A DNA stretch of 64,000 nt, taken from assembly GCA_963827155.1 (NCBI GenBank), contig CAWGZV010000002.1, positions 1,116,001 to 1,180,000 on the forward strand, in the 5' to 3' direction. Source of the stretch: UTCFX2 sp963827155 (GTDB lineage: Bacteria > Chloroflexota > Anaerolineae > Anaerolineales > UBA4823). A program made the translations under genes and the position numbers. The notes under the pieces are model-generated. The model had not been told where the DNA came from. It made no database searches and saw only the letters and a program-made list of their open reading frames with translations. Positions 18,918 to 28,466 of the stretch are shown here, in pieces; positions within the stretch are counted from its first letter, which is position 1; each line of letters opens with the position of its first letter.

Positions 18918-19310
18918 CTATTCTGTAGTTTTTCCGTCGAAGTGCTCGCTGTCCTTCTCGGCTTCGGCACGGGTATGGTGGACAACGCCATCACGATGAT
19001 TCGGTGGTGAATAGATCGTATAGAGCTTCATTGGAACACTGCCGGTATTAACGATATTGTAATTCGTTCCAGCAGGGACAAGCACGGCAAAGCCTGCGCT
19101 GATCGCCGAGTGAACACCATCGAGAACAGCCTCGCCTGATCCTTCTTCCACGCGAAAGAATTGATCGAGCTTGTGCACTTCCATCCCGATCTCCTCCTTG
19201 GGCTTTAACGCCATCACAACGAGCTGACTGTTCTTGGCTGTATATAGCACCTGGCGAAAATCTTTATTCTTTACAGATATTTCTTCAATGTTTTTCACAA
19301 AACCCTTCAT
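18918..19310 (-). CDS. Cupin domain protein
   Basis: The ATG at 19310 is preceded by GGAGGACAACC; an earlier in-frame ATG at 19421 lacks a ribosome site. The 130-residue protein has the cupin barrel motifs EIGMEVHKLDQFFRVEEGSG (metal His/Glu) and LVPAGTNYNIVNTGSVPMKL. Its C-terminal HHTRAEAEKDSEHFDG is typical of small cupins found near stress genes. It probably binds a metal and a small ligand; substrate unknown. Confidence 0.85.
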   Translation of the reverse strand: MKGFVKNIEEISVKNKDFRQVLYTAKNSQLVVMALKPKEEIGMEVHKLDQFFRVEEGSGEAVLDGVHSAISAGFAVLVPAGTNYNIVNTGSVPMKLYTIYSPPNHRDGVVHHTRAEAEKDSEHFDGKTTE

Positions 19311-19431
19311 GGTTGTCCTCCCGTTGATTGTTTTTTCATAGTCGTTCAGGTAGATTGTGCAAGAAGAGATACCTGACGCCTCCAGCAAAGCGGCGTCAGG
19401 TTTTCTCGACCTTTGCTTCAATCGTCGGCGT

Positions 19432-20043
19432 TCAAACCACCAGACGATTAAAGAAGGTGCGGTAGCGCTGCAAGGCTAACCGCAAATCTTCAGTGGAGAC
19501 ATCATTTCCTTGTTTCCACTGTTCCTCAAGCGAGCTGTGCTCACTAGCAAACATCTGAGTTAATTGGGCAATCACCTCAGATACCAGTGCGTCTGCCTGC
19601 TGGACAGCGGTACGGGGTTCGTCCACAAACTGACCCTGGATTTCATTCCAGCGGGTACGAAAATGTTCTGATTCCTCAGGCTTCAGCAGCGCCGCCGAGG
19701 TTCCAGAATTCGTGCCGAAAGTGGCTTCATGGATTATGGTCTTATCTACCGGAGCTTCGTGGGTATATGTCTCACCCATTGGGGTGAAGGGTATATCCCC
19801 GACCTTTGGGGCGTCAAGGGGAATTGCCTCATCAACTGGGGATTCTTGGACAATTTCCTGGTCCAGTGGGTATACGACTTCAGCAACTGTCCCACCCATT
19901 GAGGTCTCCTGGTAGGGCGTCTCATCCATCAGGACTGCCTCGGCAATAGGCTCCGCAGATCCTGCCGGAATGTTTGTTCCCTCATCGTCATTAACAACGA
20001 TATCCGAGCTGTTGAAACGTTTCTCAAATAAACCTTCATTCAT
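19432..20043 (-). CDS. Hypothetical protein sharing a C-terminal domain with its upstream neighbour
   Basis: This 203-residue protein has an acidic, probably disordered N-terminal half rich in Glu/Pro/Val/Thr with loose repeats (SPVDEAIPLD, APVDKTIIHE). The C-terminal 85 residues contain RWNEIQGQFVDEPRTAVQQA and LRLALQRYRTFFNRL. The same pattern (W-x-x-x-Q-x-x-FVDEP-x-x-A-x-x-x-AD, then E-x-L-R-x-A-x-x-x-YR-x-x-F) is found in the gene 11 bases upstream, so the two are paralogues in one operon. This version has no membrane span, so it is probably cytoplasmic. Function unknown. Confidence 0.72.
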   Translation of the reverse strand: MNEGLFEKRFNSSDIVVNDDEGTNIPAGSAEPIAEAVLMDETPYQETSMGGTVAEVVYPLDQEIVQESPVDEAIPLDAPKVGDIPFTPMGETYTHEAPVDKTIIHEATFGTNSGTSAALLKPEESEHFRTRWNEIQGQFVDEPRTAVQQADALVSEVIAQLTQMFASEHSSLEEQWKQGNDVSTEDLRLALQRYRTFFNRLVV

Positions 20044-20054
20044 CTCTATTTCTC

Positions 20055-20603
20055 CTATTCAACGACAGTCTCTAATCCGAGGAGTTCCTGGAATAGAGCC
20101 CGATAATAAATCATTGCCTGCCGTAATTCTTCGGTATCTGCCTGGTGCTGCTCATTTTGGATCGCGATCTCTCGCGCACGGCGGTAATTCGTCACCAAAG
20201 CAGGATAATTGACCGAGATATCGGCAGCCCGCTGCTCAAAATCAGACACTGGATATGCACGTTTCTGCATGACTTCCATGATCAGGTGGTCTGCATCTAC
20301 GATCGCCTGTCCAGGTTCATCGACAAACTTGGATTGGACAGCAGTCCAATCCTTGATATACATCTCGCGCTCGCTTGCCGTAAGTGGGATAATATTCAAA
20401 GCCTCAACATGCTTCTGCCGTTCTTCCAGCTCCACTTGTGCTTTTTTCTCGTCACCCATGGCCTGCACAGTATGATCATACTCGGGTCCGAAGTGATCCT
20501 GGAGCCGCTCTGAATGTCTACGGCGAGAAAAAACGTAACCCAATATGACACCTACGATCACCAATACCAAAACAACGGTGATAATAAGGAAAGTAGTATC
20601 CAC
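20055..20603 (-). CDS. Membrane-anchored paralogue of the downstream protein
   Basis: I chose the GTG at 20603 because GGAGGT sits 5 bases upstream; the longer frame to 20699 lacks a site. Residues 5-27 are a membrane span (FLIITVVLVLVIVGVILGY) followed by FSRRRHSERLQDHFGPEYD. The remainder has WTAVQSKFVDEPGQAIVDAD, then VMQKRAYPVSDFEQRAADIS, and ends with LRQAMIYYRALFQELLG. This architecture is common in Actinobacteria and Chloroflexota as an uncharacterised family. It lies directly upstream of its soluble paralogue. Confidence 0.78.
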   Translation of the reverse strand: MDTTFLIITVVLVLVIVGVILGYVFSRRRHSERLQDHFGPEYDHTVQAMGDEKKAQVELEERQKHVEALNIIPLTASEREMYIKDWTAVQSKFVDEPGQAIVDADHLIMEVMQKRAYPVSDFEQRAADISVNYPALVTNYRRAREIAIQNEQHQADTEELRQAMIYYRALFQELLGLETVVE

Positions 20604-20764
20604 TAGACACCTCCGTATTGAACAATTGTAAGGAAGCCATCTGGTCGGTTGACCGTTTGGCAGTTGACCTGACCGTTCCAGAAAAACCAAAATCTGCACG
20701 GCAAAGGTCAGATGGATTAGTTATCGGGACTTTAGACGCTTCCCTCAACCTGCTGCAATGCGTA

Positions 20765-21043
20765 CTATAAATCACTCCTTCGTTCACGACCTCGGCCGCC
20801 GATCATGCGCAGCACAAGGATCAACAGTATCGCTCCGGCGAACACGATCAGGATCGACATGGCGTTAATCCCCGTCATCGTGTCACCGATATTGAAGAAG
20901 TAGAAAGCAATCCAGCCTCCTAACAAGCCCCCCAGCACGCCGATGATGACGTCGCCAATTAAGCCGTAGCCGCCACCCCGCATGACCTGTCCCGCCAAAA
21001 ATCCGGCGATCAAACCAACGATAATCCAGGAAAGTATTCCCAT
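20765..21043 (-). CDS. GlsB/YeaQ/YmgE family membrane protein (transglycosylase-associated)
   Basis: The ATG at 21043 follows TTGGAGG; the in-frame ATG at 21055 is less well placed. The 92-residue protein has three membrane helices with ILSWIIVGLIAGFLAGQVM, GGGYGLIGDVIIGVLGGLLG and ILIVFAGAILLILVLRMIGG. The family is stress induced in many bacteria and is of uncertain function. A 34-bp palindrome lies about 50 bp upstream and may control it. Confidence 0.9.
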   Translation of the reverse strand: MGILSWIIVGLIAGFLAGQVMRGGGYGLIGDVIIGVLGGLLGGWIAFYFFNIGDTMTGINAMSILIVFAGAILLILVLRMIGGRGRERRSDL

Positions 21044-21090
21044 TCTAGCCTCCAAGTCTCAATTATCTAATTAATCGGTTGTTACAATGC

Positions 21091-21124
21091 CCAGGATAAA
21101 TATCCTGCAGGATATATATCCTGG
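21091..21124. promoter_or_regulatory. 34-bp near-perfect palindrome, candidate operator
   Basis: Two adjacent copies of AGGATAnATATCCT, each itself palindromic, form one larger palindrome centred on CTGCAG. Comparing the two arms gives one mismatch in 17. It sits between the divergent glsB-like gene (start 21043) and the SulP gene (start 21309). This position and symmetry suit a site for a dimer or tetramer of a DNA-binding regulator. The regulator is unknown. A cruciform or bidirectional hairpin is an alternative. Confidence 0.6.
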
Positions 21125-21308
21125 ACGCGATTAATATCAGTATAGCGATTGAGCGTCTCAACAGCGTCATATTCGCGCCGTCTGGTTGTGTTCATGGTTT
21201 GATCGTGATCGTCTCGCTGAAAACAAGAAGTAAGCCTTCGTCCACCATCGTTGACGTCTGACCCGAAATCCGTTAGACTTTCCACAACAAGCACCTCCAG
21301 GTAACTGC

Positions 21309-23102
<1,794 letters not shown>

Positions 23103-23134
23103 GCAGGGTCAGAATCGACCCGGGTAGACCGATA

Positions 23135-24074
23135 TTAATCCCGGTGATACGGCAAACCCAGATGCGCCGGCGCTTCTGACTTAGACCGGCTGGTCGTTAA
23201 GAGCACGATTGCCATGACATAAGGTAATGCCAGCAGGATCTGATAGGGGAACTGCACCCCAAGGCTTTGGGCTTGAAGCTGAAATGCTTCGAAGAAGGAA
23301 AATGCCAGCGTAGCAAGCAAGATCCGGAACGGCAGCCAGTTCCCGGCGATCACTACGACAATAGCCAGCCAGCCGCGCCCGGCAGACATATCGGGCAGGA
23401 AGAGCCCAACCGATACCACCGTCAGAAATGCCCCGCCCAGGCCGCCCATCATCCCTCCGAAGATCACCGCCAGGTACTGCAGGCTCGTGACATTCACCCC
23501 TTTGATGTCGATCGCCCTGGGATTCTCGCCAAGGGCACGGATTTCCAGACCATACTTGGTTTTATTGATGAAGAACCAGATCACCGGCACCATCAGGAAA
23601 GCAAAATATGTGAGCGGGTGCTGGGTGAACAGCACTTCTCCCAGCACCGGGATCTTGGACAGGATCGGGATCGGAACGATTTTCATCAGATCGATCGTCG
23701 GGGTCTCGCCGGTGCCCTCAAATGCCACCCGGTACCAGTAGAAGGTTAACCCGGAGGCGAGCAAATTGATCGCCAGGCCGGTCACCACCTGGTCGACCTT
23801 CAAGGTGGAAGCCATGAACGCCATGATCAATGCCATCATGCCCCCGGCGATCACGGCGGCGAGCAGCGCCAGCGGGATCGACCCGGTCTGGTTGACAACG
23901 AAGAAGCCAATAAATGAACCGGTCAGGATGATCCCTTCGACGCCCAGATTCAAGAATTCCGGCACGCTCGGTTACCAATTCTCCCAATGCAGCTAGCAGG
24001 ATGGGTGTGGCGATCCGCACCATTGCGGAGAGCATGCTGATGATAATTGTCCCTTGCAGAATATTAATCAACAA
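23135..24074 (-). CDS. BMP-type ABC transporter permease 2 (NupQ/YufQ-like), one frameshift
   Basis: A TTG at 24074, 7 bases after AGGAGA, overlaps the end of the first permease gene. The first frame reads ISMLSAMVRIATPILLAALG and ELVTERAGIL, the expected N-terminus. One extra T near 23957 shifts the frame, and the second frame continues at LNLGVEGIILTGSFIGFF and runs to 23135. The joined protein (about 312 residues, 8-9 spans) carries the family motif RALGENPRAIDIKGVNV. It would pair with the 24064-25140 permease to form the channel for nucleosides, purines or similar solutes. It is the last gene of the operon that starts at 33414. Confidence 0.85.
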
Positions 24075-25140
24075 CTTTGACTCTCCTGATACGGTAGTTG
24101 GCAAGCACCTGGAAAGAGAGCAAACTAATCAGGACAATAGCCTGCATGGCATAAACCAATGCGGTCGGTACGTTGCTGAAAATCTGCATCCGGTTCGAGC
24201 CGTTTATCAAGCCGCCCATAAAGATCGCCGCGAAGATAACTCCAAAAGGGTTTAATCCGGCCAGGATGGCGACAATAATGCCGGTGTAGCCGTAACCACC
24301 CGAAATATCCATTCGAAGGCGGTGGTGTAGCCCGACAACTTCTCCGACACCCGCAAGACCGGCTATCCCACCGCTGATCAGCATCGTGATGATGATGACC
24401 CGAGATACGTTTATCCCTTTGAATTTCGCCGCGGTGGGATTGGCTCCAATCGTCCGGATTTCATATCCGAGCCGGGTTTTTTGAAGCAGCCAATAAACCA
24501 CAAACGCCGCCGCGATCGCGATGATAAATCCAATATGAAGCCGGGTATTTGGAAAGACCAGCGGAAGGGATACCGCATCTGGCAGCCGCGGGGAGATATA
24601 ATAAAATTCTTTAGGCGCCTGCCAGACCCCAGAAAGCAAAAAGGATAAAACGTACATGATGATATAGTTCATCATCACGGTCACGATCGTCTCATCTACT
24701 TTGAATAAGCCTTTCAACAGCCCGGGGACCAGGCCCCATAAAGCCCCGCCGACAAAACCCATAAAAATAATGAAAACGAAATGCAGCGCAGGGTGTAACG
24801 ATGAGAAATTTGCGCTCGCCCAGTAACCTGTGATCGCCCCAGCCCAGAATTGACCCTCGGCTCCGATATTCATGATCTTGCCGCGAAATGCGACGGTCAC
24901 TGCCAAACCGGTCAGGATCAGCGGGGTTGCCTTGACAAGCGTCTCAAGGATCGCCTTCCAGCTCCCAAATGCGCCGGTAAACAACCCTGCAAAAGCTTTC
25001 TCCAGGTTAGCTCCGGCGGAAATGATCAGCACACTGGAAATAGCCAGTGCAACAAGGATGGCGAGCACGGTCATTAATGCCTGCCATAAGCGGTTGGGGT
25101 GCTCGCGTTTTTCAAATCTAAGCCCAAGCACTTCGATCAT
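24064..25140 (-). CDS. BMP-type ABC transporter permease 1 (NupP/YufP-like)
   Basis: This 358-residue membrane protein has about 8-10 spans and the conserved segments VAFRGKIMNIGAEGQFWAGA, TVMMNYIIMYVLSFLLSG, IRTIGANPTAAKFKGINVSR and GYTGIIVAILAGLNPFGV. These identify the permease family paired with BMP lipoproteins, which import nucleosides, purines or other small ring compounds. Its start ATG overlaps the stop of the last mini-cistron by ATGA, with GGAAGG 6 bases upstream. Its first 13 residues (MIEVLGLRFEKRE) are the parent sequence of the repeated mini-peptides. Confidence 0.92.
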   Translation of the reverse strand: MIEVLGLRFEKREHPNRLWQALMTVLAILVALAISSVLIISAGANLEKAFAGLFTGAFGSWKAILETLVKATPLILTGLAVTVAFRGKIMNIGAEGQFWAGAITGYWASANFSSLHPALHFVFIIFMGFVGGALWGLVPGLLKGLFKVDETIVTVMMNYIIMYVLSFLLSGVWQAPKEFYYISPRLPDAVSLPLVFPNTRLHIGFIIAIAAAFVVYWLLQKTRLGYEIRTIGANPTAAKFKGINVSRVIIITMLISGGIAGLAGVGEVVGLHHRLRMDISGGYGYTGIIVAILAGLNPFGVIFAAIFMGGLINGSNRMQIFSNVPTALVYAMQAIVLISLLSFQVLANYRIRRVKVVD

Positions 25141-25424
25141 TGTGGGCCTTCCAAACTTCCCGCCAACAGCAGCTCGCCTTTTTCAAACCTGAGCCCATGC
25201 GCCTCGATCATTGTGCGCCTTCCAGACTACCAGCCAACAGCATCTCGCCTTTTTCATACCTGAGCCCATGCGCCTCGATCATTGTGCGCCTTCCAGACTA
25301 CCAGCCAACAGCATCTCGCCTTTTTCATACCTGAGCCCATGCGCCTCGATCATTGTGCGCCTTCCAGACTACCAGCCAACAGCATCTCGCCTTTTTCATA
25401 CCTGAGCCCATGCGCCTCGATCAT
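25137..25424 (-). repeat. Four tandem 71-bp mini-cistrons at the ATPase/permease junction
   Basis: Units begin at ATG 25424, 25353, 25282 and 25211, each ending at TGA 71 bases plus a 4-base overlap later (25350, 25279, 25208, 25137). Each encodes a 24-residue peptide. It starts like the downstream permease (MIEAHGLRYEKGE) and ends like the upstream ATPase (LLAGSLEGAQ or LLAGSLEGPQ). Every stop overlaps the next start as ATGA, and every start has GGAAGG 6 bases ahead. The first three units are identical; the fourth has diverged. So the coupled gene junction has been duplicated in tandem without breaking the translational chain. Confidence 0.88.
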
Positions 25425-26947
25425 TGTGCGCCTTCCAGACTACCAGCCATCAGCAGCCCAATTTCCTCACGGGTTGCGACAGACGGATCCAGCTCGCCGA
25501 CGATTGACCCTTTGAACATCACAAGAATCCGGTCTGCTAAGGTGATGAGCTCGTCCAGATCATCGGAAATAATCAAGAGACCTGTCCCTTTCTCGCACTG
25601 CTTGAGCAGCCGCTTGTGAACGTATTCAATCGCTCCGACATCAAGCCCCCGGGTTGGCTGATTGGAAATCAAGCAGATAGGCTGCCCGGAGAGCTCTCTC
25701 GCGATGACGACTTTCTGGATATTTCCACCGGATAGATTCCGGGTGGGCTGCTTCGCGGACGGGGTGACGATCTCGAAATCTTTGATGCAGACCTCTGCAA
25801 ATTTTTCTACATCCTTCGAGTCGAGCATGCCGCCCCAAAATTTGAAGAACCTGCTCTTATGCAGACCCAGGATTAGATTTTCAGCGACAGAAAATTCTGG
25901 AACCAGCCCTTCTTTCAAACGATCCTCAGGGATGTGAGCCAGGCCCTTGGAAGAGATCGATTCTATGGATTGGCGGGTGATATCTGAGTCAGATAGGAGA
26001 ATTTGGCCGGAATCTACAGGCCTTACACCGATGATAGCTTCGAACAGCTCTTTCTGCCCGTTGCCCGAGACGCCTGCGATCCCCACGATTTCGCCGGAAT
26101 TGACCCGGATAGATACGCTTTGGAGGGCATCCTGGCCTCGGTCGTTCTTGGCGCATAAATTTCGGATCTCAAGCACCGGCTCGCCAATCGATACCTCCGG
26201 TTTTTCTACCGAAAAAACGACATCCCTGCCAACCATCATTCTCGCCAGGTCTGCCCGGGTGACGTCGGCGGTATTCACAGTTTCAACCTTGCTTCCCCTC
26301 CGCAAAACCGTGACCCGATCCGATACCGCCATCACTTCGTTTAATTTGTGGGTGATGAAGAGGATCGACAAACCAGCTTTCTTCATTTTTCTCAGGATAA
26401 CGAACAGCTTTTCGGCCTCTTGAGGCGTCAGCACCGCGGTCGGCTCGTCCAGGATGAGCAGCTTGACCCCCCCAAAAAGGGCTTTCAGGATCTCCACCCA
26501 CTGCTGCTGACCGACAGAAAGCTGCCAGATCTTGGCGGAAAGATCGATGGATACATCATAATCGTCGCACAATTGCCCAAGCCTGCGCTCTGCTCTCGAT
26601 AGGTTGAGGAACAGATTCGCGGCATCGGTGCCCACGACGATGTTCTCGATCACCGAGAGCGGCCGGACAAGGATGAAATGCTGATGCACCATTCCAATCC
26701 CTAGTTCGATCGCATCGTGCGGGGAGGCGATCGCTACCGGTTCTCCATTGAAGAAAATTTCCCCGGCCTCGGGGCTGTAGTAGCCGTACAGGCATTCCGC
26801 CAGGGTCGTCTTTCCGGCGCCATTTTCGCCGAGCAGGCAGTGGATCTCGCCAGGACCGATCTCAAACGAAATTTCATTGTTGGCGATCACCCCGCCGAAC
26901 CGTTTGGTGAGTTTAGAAGTCCGTAATAAGGGTTCTTTTGTATCCAT
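25421..26947 (-). CDS. BMP-type ABC transporter ATP-binding protein (NupO/YufO-like)
   Basis: This 508-residue double ATPase has Walker A GENGAGKT at 40-47, signature LSVGQQQWVEILKAL, and Walker B LLILDEPTAV. The second half has a degenerate P-loop (GVSGNGQKELFE) and the signature NLSGGNIQKVVIARELS, the normal asymmetry of this family. It powers import by the two permeases downstream. The gene is 226 bases after the binding-protein gene, with a large stem-loop between. Its stop TGA overlaps the first mini-cistron start. Confidence 0.93.
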   Translation of the reverse strand: MDTKEPLLRTSKLTKRFGGVIANNEISFEIGPGEIHCLLGENGAGKTTLAECLYGYYSPEAGEIFFNGEPVAIASPHDAIELGIGMVHQHFILVRPLSVIENIVVGTDAANLFLNLSRAERRLGQLCDDYDVSIDLSAKIWQLSVGQQQWVEILKALFGGVKLLILDEPTAVLTPQEAEKLFVILRKMKKAGLSILFITHKLNEVMAVSDRVTVLRRGSKVETVNTADVTRADLARMMVGRDVVFSVEKPEVSIGEPVLEIRNLCAKNDRGQDALQSVSIRVNSGEIVGIAGVSGNGQKELFEAIIGVRPVDSGQILLSDSDITRQSIESISSKGLAHIPEDRLKEGLVPEFSVAENLILGLHKSRFFKFWGGMLDSKDVEKFAEVCIKDFEIVTPSAKQPTRNLSGGNIQKVVIARELSGQPICLISNQPTRGLDVGAIEYVHKRLLKQCEKGTGLLIISDDLDELITLADRILVMFKGSIVGELDPSVATREEIGLLMAGSLEGAQ

Positions 26948-27055
26948 AGTCCATTTTTACTGCCGTCGATCCCACATTAAACTGGGAGCTAATTACCGCC
27001 ATCGATCATCCGACACAGGGCTTGCTCAGACTCAAGCAGACCGCGCTGAAGGCAC

Positions 27056-27142
27056 CCAGGGCAAACGACAGCCGGTCTCCGGGAACATGCTTTAACAAAC
27101 CGGCGCAGTTCCCTCACACCAGAATTTCTGCGTTTGCCCTGG
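27056..27142 (-). ncRNA. Intercistronic stem-loop with 12-bp closing stem
   Basis: CCAGGGCAAACG (27056-27067) pairs perfectly with CGTTTGCCCTGG (27131-27142). Inside, GCCGGT (27071-27076) pairs with ACCGGC (27099-27104). The element lies between the binding-protein gene and the ATPase gene in a 226-base gap. There is no T-run. It may stabilise the upstream mRNA, so that binding protein exceeds ATPase, or be a regulatory RNA. This is by-eye structure only. Confidence 0.45.
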
Positions 27143-27173
27143 ATTCTTAGATTCGGTCATTTACTTGCGATTC

Positions 27174-28262
27174 TCAGTCCGATACAGGCGTCTCGATGTT
27201 GAGCGGTACGGTCAGCTCACCGTCCAGCATTTGCTGCTTCACCTTCAACACTGCGTCCTGAACTTCCTTCGGGGAGGTATTATCATGAAACGGAGCGATA
27301 TCACAGCCGCCGTCTGCTATCCCGAACCACACCGGATCGATCGTCCCGTTCCAGGGCTTTCCATCCACGGTATGCCCCAACCATTCGCTGATGATGTAGT
27401 CTACATGCGGTTCCCATTTGAGGAGATCGCTCGTAACGACGACATCCGGCGCCATGGAATATTGGTCTTCGTAGTTGCCAAAACCCAGGAGGCCTTTCTC
27501 TGCCAGGGCTTCGAAGGGTCCAAGGCGCTCGGCATAGACCAGGTCCGAACCAGCGGCGATCAAGGCGTAGGTCGTCTCTTTGGCTTTTGGCGGATCGTAC
27601 CAGCTTTCGATGAAGGCGATTTTGACCTTGGTATCCGCGTTGACGGATTTTGCGCCATCCGTGAAGCCGTTGAGAACGTCATTGACGTCTTCATATGGGT
27701 AACCGGCCACTGCGCCGACCACATTCGTCTTTGTCATCATGCCTGCTGCAACCCCCATCAGGTAGGCGCATTCGTGGACATGGGCGAAGATAAAGTAGGC
27801 ATTCCCACCGAGTCCGGTATTGCCTGAGCCCGCGATCACGAACAAAAGCTCCGGATATTCATTCATCATATTCTTCACCTGGTCCGAATAGCTTTCGTGA
27901 GCCCAGATGATATCGTAGTCTCCGGTTTCGGCATAAGCCCGCATGGCTCGTTCCGCATCATCGCCGACCACGTTCTCGGAATAGTCATACGAGATTTTGA
28001 GATTGTATTTATTGCCCTCATTGAAGCGATCGAAAGCCTGGATCAGCGACTTGACATAAGGCTGCTCGATCGTGTTGCCGGTGATCACCGCAATTTTCAC
28101 TTCGCTTGGGGCGGCTGGCTTCGCTGCGGCTTCCGTGGGCGCCTGGGCAGGCGCCTGGACTGGCGCTTCAGTCGGCGCTGGCGTGGCAGGGGCAGCGCAT
28201 GAAACCAGCATACTGAAGAGGATCAGAAGGGTCATGAAATAAAACATTCTTTTCGCGAACAT
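27174..28262 (-). CDS. BMP family ABC transporter substrate-binding lipoprotein
   Basis: An AAGGAG site precedes ATG 28262. The signal peptide ends in MLVSC (Cys22), so it is a lipoprotein. A Pro/Ala linker follows, then the BMP/Med domain: VKIAVITGNTIEQPYVKSL-like start (seen as VKIAVITGNTIEQPY), IIWAHESYSDQVKNMMNEYP, VAAGMMTKTNVVGAVAGYPY and the hinge AERLGPFEALAEKGLLGFG. Family members bind purine nucleosides, autoinducer-2-like or other ring compounds. The final 30 residues are specific. Placement after the MtmB-like gene suggests it binds the methylated substrate of that enzyme (inference). Confidence 0.92.
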   Translation of the reverse strand: MFAKRMFYFMTLLILFSMLVSCAAPATPAPTEAPVQAPAQAPTEAAAKPAAPSEVKIAVITGNTIEQPYVKSLIQAFDRFNEGNKYNLKISYDYSENVVGDDAERAMRAYAETGDYDIIWAHESYSDQVKNMMNEYPELLFVIAGSGNTGLGGNAYFIFAHVHECAYLMGVAAGMMTKTNVVGAVAGYPYEDVNDVLNGFTDGAKSVNADTKVKIAFIESWYDPPKAKETTYALIAAGSDLVYAERLGPFEALAEKGLLGFGNYEDQYSMAPDVVVTSDLLKWEPHVDYIISEWLGHTVDGKPWNGTIDPVWFGIADGGCDIAPFHDNTSPKEVQDAVLKVKQQMLDGELTVPLNIETPVSD

Positions 28263-28304
28263 TTTTCTTCTCCTTGTGCTTTTGCCGTTATCAGTTTGTT
28301 GAAA

Positions 28305-28373
28305 CCTGTCTCTTTATCCTAAACCCGATCGAAGCAATATATTCCGATAGAAGCAGCAAATAAAGAAGACAGG
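28305..28373 (-). other. Inverted repeat between methyltransferase and binding-protein genes
   Basis: CCTGTCTCTTTAT (28305-28317) pairs with ATAAAGAAGACAGG (28360-28373) with one bulged base. A hairpin here could shape operon mRNA decay. The 204-base gap contains the AAGGAG site of the next gene and nothing else I recognise. Confidence 0.4.
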
Positions 28374-28466
28374 CTGTTCATTATTCTTAATGGTTATCTG
28401 GCGACCTCCTTCTAATATTGACCGTTTCCTGATTTTGCCATTTATTCGACCGTGTTGCGACAGCCG

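Noticed and set aside
25140..25619. Row of overlapping plus-strand frames of 64-88 residues with identical ends
   Set aside because: They are antisense readings of the 71-bp tandem repeat; the minus-strand frames have ribosome sites and gene-derived sequence.
27056..27142. Purine riboswitch
   Set aside because: Tempting beside a BMP transporter, but the three-way junction and conserved core are not seen; left as an unclassified structured element.
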